Source: an uncultured Victivallales bacterium
Lineage (GTDB): Bacteria > Verrucomicrobiota > Lentisphaeria > Victivallales > UBA1829
Reading direction: 5' to 3'
NCBI GenBank assembly: GCA_944391115.1
Contig: CALXSJ010000015.1
Location: 1-64,000, forward strand
DNA: 64,000 bases
The notes beneath the pieces are model-generated. The model was given only the letters and a program-made list of their open reading frames with translations. It ran no database searches and was not told the origin of the DNA. This document shows, piece by piece, positions 16,995 to 30,578 of this stretch (within the stretch, counting starts at the first letter, position 1; each line of letters begins with the position of its first letter). The position numbers and the translations under genes are program-made.

Positions 16995-17613
16995 GGCCTT
17001 CCTTATGGTGTTTGAAAAAGTATATGATTTCGGAGGCGGCCTTTTCCATGTCGACGCAGAAGGCCTCGACGCGCGTGACGAGATAGTTGTAGGCGATCAG
17101 GCTTGGAATTGCCACGCAGAGCCCTGCCGCCGTGGTTGTGAGGGCAACGCTGATGCCGCCGGAAAGATCGCCGAGCGTCAGAGAAATCCCCTGCTTCATC
17201 TGCATGGCGATGAAGGTTTCCATCATGCCGACAACAGTTCCGAGCAGTCCCAGCATCGGCGTGACTTTGGAAATGGTTGCGAGGATGTTCATCCGGCTCT
17301 CCAGGCGGGGAAGTTCCACAAGGGCGGCATCGTCGATCGCCTTGCGGATGTCATCGTCGTTCTGATATGCCTGAATCGCGGCAGTGAGAATTCTCGCGAC
17401 AGGGCCCGGGGTGTTGTCGCAGAGCGTGATTGCCTCGATCATGCCGTCGCGGCGCAGCACGTTGACCAGTCCGCTGATTAGTTCCTGCACATTCACCTGC
17501 GCACGATGGAACTGAAACCATTTGGCAAGAAAGATATAAAGTGCAAGCAGACTGCACAGCACGATCACCCACATGACCGGTCCGCCGGAAACGATCATAT
17601 TCCAATACAGCAT
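16975..17613 (-). CDS. ExbB/TolQ-type proton-channel protein
   Basis: A 212-residue MotA/TolQ/ExbB family protein of the inner membrane. It has three membrane helices: residues about 11-31 (PVMWVIVLCSLLALYIFLA), one containing the signature PMLGLLGTVVGMM near residues 115-130, and a third with TTAAGLCVAIPSLIAYN near 155-175. These proteins form the stator-like pentamer that, with ExbD or TolR, uses the proton gradient to drive outer-membrane transport or envelope constriction. It lies 15 bases after the large TPR gene. The grouping TPR protein, ExbB, ExbD, TonB-like recalls the Tol-Pal or Ton loci, but no Pal or receptor gene is present. Confidence 0.92.
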   Translation of the reverse strand: MLYWNMIVSGGPVMWVIVLCSLLALYIFLAKWFQFHRAQVNVQELISGLVNVLRRDGMIEAITLCDNTPGPVARILTAAIQAYQNDDDIRKAIDDAALVELPRLESRMNILATISKVTPMLGLLGTVVGMMETFIAMQMKQGISLTLGDLSGGISVALTTTAAGLCVAIPSLIAYNYLVTRVEAFCVDMEKAASEIIYFFKHHKEGRDADEK

Positions 17614-17628
17614 ACCGAAAACCTCCCG

Positions 17629-20208
17629 TTATGGATTGAATTTTTGTTTTTTCAGTTTTTCAAAGCGTTCTTCCGCCGTCTTCCGGTCGATCAGCTTCGC
17701 ATCCAGAAGCCAGTGAAGTGCGAATTTCGCATCCTCCACAGTGGAACGCAGCGGATTTCCGGCCGCGATATCCACCAGCGCCTCGGCCGCTTTCACGCAC
17801 CAGACTGTTTCCACCGGACGGAGTTCCGCTTCCGCTGCGGGCAGCTTGTAGAGCAGCTGCTTGTAATAATCCGCGGCCGCTTCCTCATTTTCCAGTTTTC
17901 CTACGCAGCGGCCGATTTTGTAGGTGGCCATCATCTGCAGCTGCGGCGGACAGTTTTCCTGCTCCAGAAGTTTCCGGTAACAGGAGACGGCCTGATTCAG
18001 TTCTTTGCGCGGCCGGCTGCTTCCGGAGGTCGCGATTGCGAACATGCAGTCTCCGATGGATCCGAGCGCGGCGCATTCAATGACGGTTCCGGGACGAGTT
18101 TCCGCCGCCTTTCTGTAATAGGGAATCGCAGCGGCAAAATCGCCGTCTTCCCGGAGAATGTCGCCATGCAGGTAATAGGCGTCGCCGACGCTGGCTGTTT
18201 CCGGGAAGCGTTCATAAAGTTCATTCAGGAGCTTGAGCGCGGCATTGAACTCTTTGTTTTTGTAGTGCTGAAGCGCCTTTTCGAAAATGGCGCGCGCCTG
18301 AATCTGGGGAAATTTGTCATTTTTCATCAGTCTGTCAAGAGCGGCTTCCGCGCGGGAGGATGAGCCCGTATCGGCATAGCGGGATGCCAGGCGGAAAATG
18401 GCATTGACCGCGTATTCGGAATCCGGGAACCGCTCGGCGAGAAGCCAGGTTTCCCGTTCCGCGGAGATTTCATCGCCCATGCTGTAATATACGTGGATCA
18501 GCCAGAAGGCCGCCCGCGGAGCCAGCTTGTTTTTCGGATATTCCCGGACAAGACGGGCATACAGCGCGGCTGCTCCGGCCGGGTCTTTCGCGGAAAAGGC
18601 CAGAGATGCCGCATTATACAGGGCCTGCGGAAGGAAGTCGTTTCCTTGCCGGGCCGCTTCCAGAAATCGGCTGTAGACGTTCCTTGCCTCATGAAACAGC
18701 TCTTTCTGTTCGTCCGCGGCCGCTTCCAGAAACAGGAGATCGGTTTTTTCCGGCTCTGACGGATTCCGCTTTTTCAGATCATTCAGCAGCTGAAGAGTTT
18801 TATCCGGCTCTTTGGCTTCCAGCGCGGCTGCGGCGGCCAGGTAAAGCGCCTTCGAAGCCAGCGCCGGGCATTTTTCTGCAATTGCCCGGCAGACGTCGAT
18901 GCAGCGGTCTGTTTCTCCCCGCGCAGCAAGCACTTCGCCGATCAGAAATTCCCCGTCGGATTCCGCTGTACCCCGGTAATGGGAACGGATCAGTTTTTCC
19001 GCTGCCTGAAGCGTTTCTGGCGTTTTCTGCAGCATGGCATAACGGCGCAGCGCCTCGCGTTTTTCCGCGGGAGGCGTGCTGATATTCGAGTAGACCGATT
19101 CATAAAGCTGAAGGGCGGCATCCGGATTGCCGGCCTCTTCCAGCAGACGAGCCGTATTGAGCTTTGTATCCGGATTGACAAGCGAATTCTTGAACAGTTC
19201 AAGCTGTTTCAGGGCAAGCTCGGCGGCCTGTTTTTTATTGCCGATCCGCGAGAAGACCTGAACGATCCGGTCCAGCGTGCTGAAAGCCTCCTGCTTGCCG
19301 ACGGCCGCATGGAAGGCCGCGCGGTAGGAATCCAGCGCAAGAGCGTATTTTCTGGATGCGGCGAACGCATCGGCATAGGAGGAGGCGATCATGTAGAGAA
19401 GCGGGTCTGCTCCCCGTTCCCCGTTCAGATCGCGGAGCAGCGCCTGCCAGGCGCCTGCCGCAGCGTCTGCTCCTTCCGCTTTCAACAGAATATAAGCGTT
19501 CAGAAGCCTGTATGCGGTGAAATCCTTTGCACTGGAATTTGCCGGATAGGAGAGCAGGAGATCCAGAGCCTGCTTCGGTTCATCCGCCGCCGCCGTGCAG
19601 AGCACGCCGCGCTCGAATGCCAGCTTGCCGAGCGGAGAGGCTCCTGTCTGCTGATAAAGAATGTTGTAGACCTTTGCGGCGGACTTGTAGGCTTTCAGAC
19701 GTTCCAGAACAAAGGCATAGGAAAACAGCGTCCGCAGCCTGCGGGGATCTTTTGCCGGGAGTCCGGGAAGAATCCTCTCATAGATTTTCCGGGCGTCGGC
19801 ATAGCGCCCCCGCTGGGAGAGAATGTCGCCGCGCCACATGGTGATCGAGAGCGGATTTGCACCGGGAAACGCGGTTTCAAATTCCTGAAGCGTCTTTTCC
19901 GCAAGATCCGGCATGCGGCCGAGCACCAGTGCGTCGATCAGACGCTCGTAGGCGTCGCGCATGGTTTCCTGGCCGCCGATTTTTTTCGCGTCTTCCAGGT
20001 ATCTTCCGTAGAAACTTGCGGCAACGGCATAATCCTTCGCTGCGAAAGCGCGGTCTCCCGCCTTCCGGTCGCGGGATTCCGCCTCCATCACGGCATTGAA
20101 TACGTCAGAGCCGGGATTCAGCTGAGCGCAGAGCGGCGTCACCGCACTGAAGAACAGCGGTGCGGCGATGACGGCGGCAAAGCATTTATGCCCGGCATGA
20201 TGTTTCAC
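17629..20208 (-). CDS. Large exported TPR-repeat protein
   Basis: An 859-residue exported protein with a signal peptide (residues about 1-29, ending near TPLCAQ). It is made almost entirely of tetratricopeptide repeats, for example FAAKDYAVAASFYGRYLEDA, FHEARNVYSRFLEAA and FAAAIPYYRKAAETRPG. Such solenoids are protein-binding scaffolds. Its place directly upstream of exbB-exbD suggests a periplasmic partner of the energy-transduction complex, comparable to YbgF/CpoB in Tol loci but far larger. It begins 50 bases after recA and may be co-transcribed with it. No catalytic motif is visible. Confidence 0.85.
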   Translation of the reverse strand: MKHHAGHKCFAAVIAAPLFFSAVTPLCAQLNPGSDVFNAVMEAESRDRKAGDRAFAAKDYAVAASFYGRYLEDAKKIGGQETMRDAYERLIDALVLGRMPDLAEKTLQEFETAFPGANPLSITMWRGDILSQRGRYADARKIYERILPGLPAKDPRRLRTLFSYAFVLERLKAYKSAAKVYNILYQQTGASPLGKLAFERGVLCTAAADEPKQALDLLLSYPANSSAKDFTAYRLLNAYILLKAEGADAAAGAWQALLRDLNGERGADPLLYMIASSYADAFAASRKYALALDSYRAAFHAAVGKQEAFSTLDRIVQVFSRIGNKKQAAELALKQLELFKNSLVNPDTKLNTARLLEEAGNPDAALQLYESVYSNISTPPAEKREALRRYAMLQKTPETLQAAEKLIRSHYRGTAESDGEFLIGEVLAARGETDRCIDVCRAIAEKCPALASKALYLAAAAALEAKEPDKTLQLLNDLKKRNPSEPEKTDLLFLEAAADEQKELFHEARNVYSRFLEAARQGNDFLPQALYNAASLAFSAKDPAGAAALYARLVREYPKNKLAPRAAFWLIHVYYSMGDEISAERETWLLAERFPDSEYAVNAIFRLASRYADTGSSSRAEAALDRLMKNDKFPQIQARAIFEKALQHYKNKEFNAALKLLNELYERFPETASVGDAYYLHGDILREDGDFAAAIPYYRKAAETRPGTVIECAALGSIGDCMFAIATSGSSRPRKELNQAVSCYRKLLEQENCPPQLQMMATYKIGRCVGKLENEEAAADYYKQLLYKLPAAEAELRPVETVWCVKAAEALVDIAAGNPLRSTVEDAKFALHWLLDAKLIDRKTAEERFEKLKKQKFNP

Positions 20209-20258
20209 GGTTGTTCCTTTCTGCTTTCCGGAAAGCGGATGGCTTCGGCAAAACAGGG

Positions 20259-21398
<1,140 letters not shown>

Positions 21399-21441
21399 GT
21401 GATATGCTCCTTGAAGAATTTTCAATTCTGTGTTCTGCGGA

Positions 21442-23931
<2,490 letters not shown>

Positions 23932-24302
23932 TCACTCCATTCGTTACGTATTTGCAAACATTCATTTCCGCCGTTTTCTGGTGGTGGTCCGGAGAGAGTC
24001 CGGACCGGTATCCCGTAATATACATCCGCCCGCTTTTTTTTCAATGAAAAAAACGGAGAAAGAAGCGATCTCCGGCATGATCTTTTCCGGGATTTCCGGA
24101 ACGGGGCGCCGGATTCGGAGAAGTGCTCCCGCGGAAGCGGTCGCGCAGGCTCCTGAAAAACGTTTTTTTCCGCCTCCTGCGGCTTGAAAATGAAACAGAA
24201 AACGAGTAGGTTGCCGGCAGGAGCGGACGTTTCAGGCGGGATGCCCTCCCGCTTCCGCAGCCCGGGCGTTTCCGCGGAATCTCAGAAACAAGGAGGACGA
24301 TC
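23932..24302. other. Intergenic region between gyrB and aldo/keto reductase
   Basis: This 371-bp stretch separates two divergent genes and should hold both promoters. I can point to an 8-bp hairpin, GGTCCGGA (23986-23993) with TCCGGACC (23999-24006), in the gyrB leader, and a T-run facing an A-run at about 24031-24053. I see no gene, tRNA or known riboswitch in it. The 3' end has a strong AAGGAGG ribosome site for the reductase. Confidence 0.5.
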
Positions 24303-25151
24303 ATGCAATGCAAGACTCTGGAGTGCGGTTTTTCCATGCCGGAACTCGGAATGGGCACCTGGCAGATGGGAGGACGTCTGGAACGCAATCCGGACAATGA
24401 CGACAACGGGCAGATTCAGGCCCTGCGGACCGGACTGGATCTCGGATTCACCCTGATTGATACGGCGGAATCCTATGCCGACGGCAAGGCGGAGGAACTG
24501 GTCGGCGCGGCAATCCGCGGATACGACCGTTCCCGGCTGTTTCTGACGTCCAAGGTCTGGAAAACCCATCTTGCGTATGACGATGTGCTGCGTGCGGCGG
24601 AGGGGTCTCTCCGCAGGCTCGGAACCGGCTATCTGGACCTCTATCTGTATCATCAGGTCGGCGACGATGTCCCGCTGCGGGAGACGATGCGCGCCTTCGA
24701 CCGTCTGGTTTCTGAAAAACTCGTGCGTTTCATCGGTGTCAGCAATTTCGCTCTGGAGCGTTTCAAACGGGCGCAGGCCTGTGCGGAACACAAGCTTGTG
24801 GTCAATCAGATTCACTACAGTCTTGCGGTCCGGGAGGCCGAGGGCGAGCTGATCCCGTGGCTTCAGGACAACGATGTGATGATCCAGGCCTGGCGGCCCC
24901 TGCGCGGTGTTCCGGACTGTGCGCTTCTGGATTCGCTCTGCGCAAAATACGCGAAAAGCAAGGCGCAGATTGCGCTGAACTGGCTGATCCGCCAGAAAAA
25001 CGTCGTCACGATTGCGGCTTCCGCTTCGGAGGCGCATCTGCGGGAAAATCTGGAGGCCGCGGCGTTTGCGCTCGCGCCGTCCGATCAGGAGAAACTGACG
25101 CGGGAGTTTCCGGAACGGCGCCTGGTTTCCGAAGCGGTTCCCCTGCGCTGA
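24303..25151 (+). CDS. Aldo/keto reductase
   Basis: A 282-residue cytoplasmic NADPH-dependent oxidoreductase of the aldo/keto reductase superfamily. The catalytic tetrad can be read: D53 and Y58 in IDTAESYADG, the Lys in TSKVWKTH, and the His in YLYHQV. FIGVSNFALERF and ALNWLIRQKNVVTIAA match the cofactor-binding parts of the barrel. Length is normal. The substrate cannot be inferred: members reduce many sugars, aldehydes and ketones. The ribosome site is AAGGAGG. It is a single gene, divergent from gyrB, with clpB downstream behind its own promoter. Confidence 0.92.
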   Translation: MQCKTLECGFSMPELGMGTWQMGGRLERNPDNDDNGQIQALRTGLDLGFTLIDTAESYADGKAEELVGAAIRGYDRSRLFLTSKVWKTHLAYDDVLRAAEGSLRRLGTGYLDLYLYHQVGDDVPLRETMRAFDRLVSEKLVRFIGVSNFALERFKRAQACAEHKLVVNQIHYSLAVREAEGELIPWLQDNDVMIQAWRPLRGVPDCALLDSLCAKYAKSKAQIALNWLIRQKNVVTIAASASEAHLRENLEAAAFALAPSDQEKLTREFPERRLVSEAVPLR

Positions 25152-25246
25152 TCCGGATAGGCGGGAACGCCCGTCATGCGTCCTTTTTTTACAGAGTGCG
25201 ACAAAATGACACATCGATTTACCGCCTCTGCACTCATTTGTAAACA

Positions 25247-25283
25247 TTGGCATAATAGTTGCTTATCCTTATCCTGTCATAAT
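25247..25283 (+). promoter_or_regulatory. Candidate clpB promoter: sigma-54-like -24/-12, with alternative extended -10
   Basis: TTGGCA at 25247-25252 and TTGCTT at 25259-25264 place GG (25249-25250) and GC (25261-25262) exactly 10 bases apart, the spacing that defines sigma-54 promoters. An alternative sigma-70 reading is the extended -10 TGTCATAAT at 25275-25283, though its -35 is poor. No CIRCE element (TTAGCACTC inverted repeat) is present upstream of this chaperone gene. Confidence 0.4.
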
Positions 25284-25315
25284 CAGAAAATGAGAACAGA
25301 AAAGGAGAACCGTTT

Positions 25316-27937
25316 ATGGACATGGAAAAACTGACAGCGAAATCCAGAGAGGCGATGGTCAAAGCGCAGGAAACCGCCGTGGAATACGGGCATCAGGAGA
25401 TCCGCCCGGTCCATCTGCTGTATGCGCTGGTCAACCAGGAGCAGGGGCTGATACCCTCTCTTCTCAGGAGAATGAAAATCGATGCGGAACGGGTCAATGC
25501 CGCCGTCATTTCCGCGCTTGACGCCATTCCGTCCGTTTCGGGACCCGGCGCCCAGCAGACCTATACTTCGCGCGATTTCAGCCAGGTGCTCATCGCGGCG
25601 AAGAACAAAGCCGAGGAGATGAAGGATGAATTCATCAGCGTCGAACATCTCTTCCTTGCCCTGCTGGAGGACAGAACCTGCGAAAAGATTCTTTCATCCG
25701 TCGGCTGCACCCGCGACGGGGTTCTGCTTGCCCTCAAAGAGGTGCGCGGCAATCAGCGCGTGACGAATGAAAATCCCGAGGCCTCCTTCGAGGCTCTCGA
25801 AAAATACGGACGCGATCTGACCGAATCCGCCAGGAAGGACAAGCTTGATCCCGTGATCGGCCGCGATGACGAGATCCGCCGCACCATCCAGATTCTTTCA
25901 CGCCGCACCAAAAACAATCCCGTGCTGATCGGCGAACCCGGCGTGGGCAAAACCGCCATCGTCGAGGGGCTTGCGCTCCGCATCGTGCGCGGCGATGTGC
26001 CCGAAACCTTGAAGAACAAACGGATCGTCGCCCTTGACATGGGCGCGCTCATCGCGGGCGCCAAATACCGCGGCGAATTCGAGGAGCGTCTGAAAGCCGT
26101 CCTGAAGGAGGTGTCCTCCGCGAACGGCGACATCATCCTCTTCATCGACGAGCTGCACACCGTCGTCGGCGCGGGAGCCAGCGAGGGTTCCATGGACGCG
26201 GGCAACCTGCTCAAGCCCATGCTCGCCCGCGGCGAACTTCACTGCATCGGCGCGACCACGCTGGACGAATACCGCAAATACATTGAGAAGGACGCGGCGC
26301 TGGAGCGCCGTTTCCAGGCGGTTCTGGTCAGCGAACCGAGCCTTGAGGACACCATTTCGATTCTGCGCGGGCTCAAGGAGCGTTACGAGCTGCATCACGG
26401 CGTGAAAATCAAGGATGCCGCGATCGTCGCTGCCGCCACTCTTTCGAACAAGTACATTACCGAGCGTTTTCTGCCGGACAAGGCGATCGACCTGATCGAC
26501 GAGGCCGCCGCGAAGCTGCGCACCGAAATCGATTCCTGTCCGACGGAAATCGACGAACTCGAACGGAAGGCCATGCGCCTTGAAATCGAACTCGCCGCCT
26601 TGAAGAAGGAAAAGGACGAGGCCAGCATGGAACGGCGGAAGATCATCGAAAAGGAACTCGCCGAACAGAAGGAAAAGGCCAAAGCCCTCCGCGCCGCATG
26701 GGATGCCGAGAAAAACTCCATTTCGGAACTGCGCCTGATGCGGGAAAGTCTGGACGTCGCCAGGGCGAAGCTGGCCAGGGCGGAGCGGGAATACGATCTC
26801 GAAAAGGCCGCCGAACTGCGGCACGGCACGATCCCGGGGATCGAGAAACAGATCGCCGCGGCCGAGAAGAAGCTCAAGGCCGAAGATGCCGCCGAACACC
26901 GGCTCCTCAAGGAGGAGGTCGACGAGGAGGATGTCGCCGAAATCGTCAGCCGCTGGACGCGGATTCCCGTGAACAAGCTTGTGCAGACCGAGCGGGACAA
27001 GCTCCTGCACCTCTCCGAAAAGCTGCATGAGCGGGTGGTCGGACAGGACGAGGCGGTGGAAACCGTCGCCGACGCCGTGCTGCGCGCCCGGGCGGGACTC
27101 AAGGATCAGCGCAAGCCGACCGCGTCGTTCATTTTCCTCGGTCCCACCGGCGTCGGGAAAACCGAACTTGCCAAGGCGCTTGCCGAGGATCTGTTCGACG
27201 ATGAAAACGCCATCATCCGGATTGACATGTCCGAGTATATGGAGAAACACAGCGTGTCGCGTCTGATCGGCGCGCCTCCCGGATACGTCGGATTCGACGA
27301 AGGCGGCCAGCTGACCGAAGCGGTCCGCCGCCGGCCCTATTCGGTCGTGCTGTTCGACGAGATCGAGAAGGCGCATCACGACGTCTTCAACATCTTCCTT
27401 CAGATCCTGGACGACGGCCAGCTGACCGACTCCCACGGTCGGACGGTCAACTTCAAGAACACGATCATCATCATGACCTCCAACATCGGCAGCGACATGC
27501 TGCTGGAGGAGATCAAGGAGAAGAAGGATCCGGAAAAACTCCGTGAAGACCTGATGCAGCGTCTGCGCGATCATTTCCGCCCCGAATTTCTGAACCGTGT
27601 CGACGGCATTCTGATCTTCAAGTCGCTTCAGATGGATCAGATCGTGAAGATTCTTGACATCCAGCTCGCCGATTTCGCGCGGCGTCTGAAGGACCAGAAC
27701 GTCGGATTCACGATCAGCGAGGCTGCGAAAAAGCATCTTGCGGAAAACGGCTACGATCCCGAATTCGGCGCGCGTCCGCTCAAGCGCGTGATCGTCAACG
27801 AGATCGAAACGCCGGTCTCCCGGATGCTGATTGCGGGCGACCTCCGCGAAGGCATGACCCTGAAGGTCGATTTTGTCAAGGGCGCGCTCAAGTTCACGCC
27901 CGTCGCGGAAAAAGCGAAAGCACCGGAAAACGACTGA
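25316..27937 (+). CDS. clpB: ATP-dependent disaggregase ClpB
   Basis: ClpB is a hexameric AAA+ chaperone that, with DnaK, DnaJ and GrpE, pulls proteins out of aggregates. The 873-residue protein has the N-terminal Clp-N double repeat (residues about 1-150), the first AAA+ module with Walker A GEPGVGKT at 206-213, a coiled-coil middle domain (about 410-530, rich in Glu, Lys and Ala) that distinguishes ClpB from ClpA and ClpC, and the second AAA+ module with GPTGVGKT at 609-616 and [10 protein letters not shown]. The ribosome site AAGGAG is good. grpE and dnaJ follow on the same strand, which fits the shared role, but dnaK is not in the window. Confidence 0.97.
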   Translation: MDMEKLTAKSREAMVKAQETAVEYGHQEIRPVHLLYALVNQEQGLIPSLLRRMKIDAERVNAAVISALDAIPSVSGPGAQQTYTSRDFSQVLIAAKNKAEEMKDEFISVEHLFLALLEDRTCEKILSSVGCTRDGVLLALKEVRGNQRVTNENPEASFEALEKYGRDLTESARKDKLDPVIGRDDEIRRTIQILSRRTKNNPVLIGEPGVGKTAIVEGLALRIVRGDVPETLKNKRIVALDMGALIAGAKYRGEFEERLKAVLKEVSSANGDIILFIDELHTVVGAGASEGSMDAGNLLKPMLARGELHCIGATTLDEYRKYIEKDAALERRFQAVLVSEPSLEDTISILRGLKERYELHHGVKIKDAAIVAAATLSNKYITERFLPDKAIDLIDEAAAKLRTEIDSCPTEIDELERKAMRLEIELAALKKEKDEASMERRKIIEKELAEQKEKAKALRAAWDAEKNSISELRLMRESLDVARAKLARAEREYDLEKAAELRHGTIPGIEKQIAAAEKKLKAEDAAEHRLLKEEVDEEDVAEIVSRWTRIPVNKLVQTERDKLLHLSEKLHERVVGQDEAVETVADAVLRARAGLKDQRKPTASFIFLGPTGVGKTELAKALAEDLFDDENAIIRIDMSEYMEKHSVSRLIGAPPGYVGFDEGGQLTEAVRRRPYSVVLFDEIEKAHHDVFNIFLQILDDGQLTDSHGRTVNFKNTIIIMTSNIGSDMLLEEIKEKKDPEKLREDLMQRLRDHFRPEFLNRVDGILIFKSLQMDQIVKILDIQLADFARRLKDQNVGFTISEAAKKHLAENGYDPEFGARPLKRVIVNEIETPVSRMLIAGDLREGMTLKVDFVKGALKFTPVAEKAKAPEND

Positions 27938-27953
27938 GGTGAAGGCCGGGAAA

Positions 27954-27975
27954 ACGCGGAGGCTTTCCTCCGCGT
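27954..27975 (+). terminator. Terminator hairpin after clpB
   Basis: A 9-bp perfect stem, ACGCGGAGG (27954-27962) with CCTCCGCGT (27967-27975), has a CTTT loop and is followed by CCTATTTTCC. It is strong as a hairpin but the T-run is short, so partial read-through into grpE is possible. Confidence 0.6.
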
Positions 27976-28072
27976 CCTATTTTCCTTGCGAATCCCCCGT
28001 GCGGATGGTTGAAAAAACGCCCGTTGCGGCTACATTATCACGCATGAATGCAACATGAAGAAAGGACTGACC

Positions 28073-28720
28073 ATGAAGAATAGCGAAAAGGACAAGGAGA
28101 AGGAAGCTCCCCGGAAAGCGCAGGAAAAAAACGCCGAGAAGAAGGCGGAGAAGGCGGAGACGCCGAAGAACGCCGAGAAAAAGGAGGAGACGCCAAAGAC
28201 GGAAGCCCCCGCCTCCGAAGCTCCCGGCAAGCCGGAGGATGCTCCGGAACAGAAGATCGCCTCCCTTGAGAAGGCGGTGCTCGAGCTGGAGGACAAGAGA
28301 ATCCGCCTGATCGCGGAGATGGACAACCAGCGGAAACGCGCCGCCAAGGACATGGAGGCGCTGCGCTATTCCGTGATGACCGACACGCTTCACCCGTTCT
28401 TCCAGGTGTTCGACCATTTCGCGATGGCGGTCGCGGCGACGGAAACCAGCAACAATCTCAAGGCGCTGCTCGACGGCATGAAAATGATTCAGACCGAGTT
28501 CGACCGCGCCTTTTCGGATCTCGGAATCGAACGGATCGACGCGGTCGGAAAGGAGTTTGATCCGAATACGCAGGAGGCCGTTTCACAGGAACCGTCGGAC
28601 ACCGTGCCGGCGGGGAAGGTGATCCGCCAGTGGTGCTACGGCTACAAACTCCGGGACCGCCTGCTCAAGCCCGCCAGCGTTGTGGTGAGCTCCGGGCCCG
28701 CGGAAGCCGGAAGGAAATAA
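28073..28720 (+). CDS. grpE: Nucleotide exchange factor GrpE
   Basis: GrpE releases ADP from DnaK and so resets the chaperone cycle. The protein (215 residues from this start) has a long Lys/Glu/Pro-rich N-terminus, then the paired helix region LEDKRIRLIAEMDNQRKR and the C-terminal beta part with DPNTQEAVSQEPSDTVPAG and YKLRDRLLKPASVVVS, typical of the family. The ATG at 28073 is preferred to the one at 28055 because AAAGGA lies 6 bases before it. The highly charged N-terminal tail is longer than in most GrpE proteins. dnaJ begins about 70 bp downstream. Confidence 0.95.
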   Translation: MKNSEKDKEKEAPRKAQEKNAEKKAEKAETPKNAEKKEETPKTEAPASEAPGKPEDAPEQKIASLEKAVLELEDKRIRLIAEMDNQRKRAAKDMEALRYSVMTDTLHPFFQVFDHFAMAVAATETSNNLKALLDGMKMIQTEFDRAFSDLGIERIDAVGKEFDPNTQEAVSQEPSDTVPAGKVIRQWCYGYKLRDRLLKPASVVVSSGPAEAGRK

Positions 28721-28789
28721 ATATCGAAGCCGCCGGATTTTCATTCAGAAAAAGCCGGAATGTTCGGCTTGGGAAAGAAGTGTCAGCTT

Positions 28790-29986
28790 ATGGCGAATGA
28801 TTATTATCAGATTTTAGGCGTTCCCAAAACGGCGAGCGCCGAGGAAATCAAGAAAGCATACCGGAAACTTGCCGTGAAGTACCATCCGGACAAGAATCCG
28901 GGTGACAAGAGCGCGGAGGAGAAGTTCAAGCAGGTCTCCGAAGCCTATGATGTGCTCAGCGACGAGAAGAAGCGCAAGCAGTATGACCAGTTCGGCGCCG
29001 ACTACTTCCGCGCGGGCGGCCCCTCCGGCGGAGGCGCGGGAGCCTACGGACCCGGGGGCGCGGGGGGATTCCGCGATCCTTACGACATTTTCAGCCAGGT
29101 GTTCGGCGGAGCCTATGGCTCCGAGGGCGTCAATGCCGAGATGTTCGAGAATCTGTTCGGAGGCTCCTCGTCGCGCCGCGGCAGACGCTCCTCCGCGCAG
29201 AACGGCGGGAGAAACGGCGCGGATCTCCAGTATAAGCTGGAAATCTCCTTTGATGAGGCGGTCCACGGCGCCGACAAGCGCATCCGTCTTGCGAAATACG
29301 ATGTCTGCGCGGCCTGTTCCGGCACCGGCAGCCAGCCGGGATATGCGAAAACGCCGTGTCCGCAGTGCGGCGGGTCGGGAAGCATCAGCACCGGCAACGG
29401 GCTGTTCATGCAGGAGCAGCCCTGCAAGGCCTGCCGCGGAACGGGCTTCAAGATCACGCATCCGTGCAAGCCTTGTTCGGGAACGGGCCGGGTCAAGGTG
29501 GACAAGGAGATCATGATCCATATCCCGCCGGGTGTGGACAACGGTTCCAAACTGCGCATCGCCCGCGAGGGGGAAGCCGGAACGAACGGCGGCGCGCCGG
29601 GGAACCTCTACGTGATTATCTCCGTGCGGCCGGACGATCTGTTCCAGCGCGACGGAACGAATACGCTCTGCGAGCTTCCGATTGATGTGAACACCGCCGT
29701 TTCCGGCGGCATCGTGCAGGTCCCGACAATCAACGGGCTTGCGAAGATGCGCATTCCGGAAGGAACCCAGAACGGCACGACGCTCCGCCTCAAGGGCAAG
29801 GGGATTCCTGCGCTCAAGGGCGGCATCCGCGGCGATCATCTGGTGAAGGTGATGGTGGAAACGCCTGCGAACTTGTCGAAACAGCAGAAGGATCTGCTCA
29901 AGTATTACAACGATTCGCTCACTCCCCAGAACAATCCGTTGAAGACGGCGTTTGAGCAGAAGATCAGACGCCGCTTCCCGGGATGA
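28790..29986 (+). CDS. dnaJ: Co-chaperone DnaJ (type I)
   Basis: DnaJ delivers substrates to DnaK and stimulates its ATPase. The J domain with the catalytic HPD tripeptide (YHPDKNPG) spans about residues 1-70. It is followed by a Gly-rich linker unusually rich in Gly-Ala-Pro ([19 protein letters not shown]), the zinc-binding region with four CxxCxGxG repeats ([32 protein letters not shown]), and the substrate-binding C-terminal domains. The start at 28790 gives the usual MANDYYQ; a start 30 bases earlier is open but atypical. It lies between grpE and smpB, consistent with a proteostasis cluster. Confidence 0.97.
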   Translation: MANDYYQILGVPKTASAEEIKKAYRKLAVKYHPDKNPGDKSAEEKFKQVSEAYDVLSDEKKRKQYDQFGADYFRAGGPSGGGAGAYGPGGAGGFRDPYDIFSQVFGGAYGSEGVNAEMFENLFGGSSSRRGRRSSAQNGGRNGADLQYKLEISFDEAVHGADKRIRLAKYDVCAACSGTGSQPGYAKTPCPQCGGSGSISTGNGLFMQEQPCKACRGTGFKITHPCKPCSGTGRVKVDKEIMIHIPPGVDNGSKLRIAREGEAGTNGGAPGNLYVIISVRPDDLFQRDGTNTLCELPIDVNTAVSGGIVQVPTINGLAKMRIPEGTQNGTTLRLKGKGIPALKGGIRGDHLVKVMVETPANLSKQQKDLLKYYNDSLTPQNNPLKTAFEQKIRRRFPG

Positions 29987-30095
29987 TCCGGGCACAGTGA
30001 GGATTGGCGGGGCCCCGCCGACGGTGTGAAAAAACGCGCCTGTCAGCCGGACTCCGCTTTTTCTGTCAGAACCCAATGCTTCAAGGTGAAAGGCA

Positions 30096-30572
30096 ATGGC
30101 GGCAAAGAGAGAGGACAAAGAGGGCGGTGACGGCGTCATCGCGCGCAACAAGAAGGCGTTTCACGACTACCAGATCATTGACAGTCTGGAAGCCGGGATT
30201 GCCCTGCGCGGAACGGAAGTGAAGAGCTGCCGCATGCACTCCGTATCGCTTCAGGATTCTTTTGCGAAAATCGAAAACGGGCAGGTTCTGCTCTACAATA
30301 TGAATATATCTCCCTATTCCCATGGAAACCGCTTCAATCACACCCCGGTGCGGCCGCGTGTTCTGCTGCTGCACAAGAAGGAGATCCTGAAGCTCTCCCA
30401 GCGGGTGAAGGAGAAGGGATACGCGCTGATTCCGCTGAAACTTTATCTCTCGCGCGGCAGGGTCAAGCTGGAGCTCGGAACGGCGAAGGGCAAGACGTTC
30501 GAGGACAGGCGCGAAACACTGAAAAAACGCCAGGACGATCTCGATGTCCGGCGTGAAATCAAGATACGGTAG
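30096..30572 (+). CDS. smpB: SsrA-binding protein SmpB
   Basis: SmpB binds tmRNA and brings it to stalled ribosomes for trans-translation. The 158-residue protein shows the family pattern: NKKAFHDYQIIDSLEAGIAL, then GTEVKSCR, the DSFAKIENGQVLLYNMNISPY strand region, and the basic C-terminal tail (FEDRRETLKKRQDDLDVRREI) that enters the decoding centre. The tmRNA gene is not seen nearby. It is followed after 6 bases by a MATE transporter, so the two are probably co-transcribed. Translational rescue beside chaperones fits the setting. Confidence 0.97.
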   Translation: MAAKREDKEGGDGVIARNKKAFHDYQIIDSLEAGIALRGTEVKSCRMHSVSLQDSFAKIENGQVLLYNMNISPYSHGNRFNHTPVRPRVLLLHKKEILKLSQRVKEKGYALIPLKLYLSRGRVKLELGTAKGKTFEDRRETLKKRQDDLDVRREIKIR

Positions 30573-30578
30573 CAATTT

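Noticed and set aside
25152-25315. CIRCE/HrcA operator upstream of clpB
   Set aside because: The TTAGCACTC-N9-GAGTGCTAA pattern is not present in the region.
25898-27736. 600-residue open frame antisense to clpB, and similar ones opposite gyrB, dnaJ, lysC, hom and gltD
   Set aside because: All are shadows of well-supported genes and lack family motifs, signal sequences or ribosome sites.
29987-30095. tmRNA or tRNA gene beside smpB
   Set aside because: The gap is only 109 bp and shows no acceptor-stem or T-arm pattern; no tRNA was recognised anywhere in the window.
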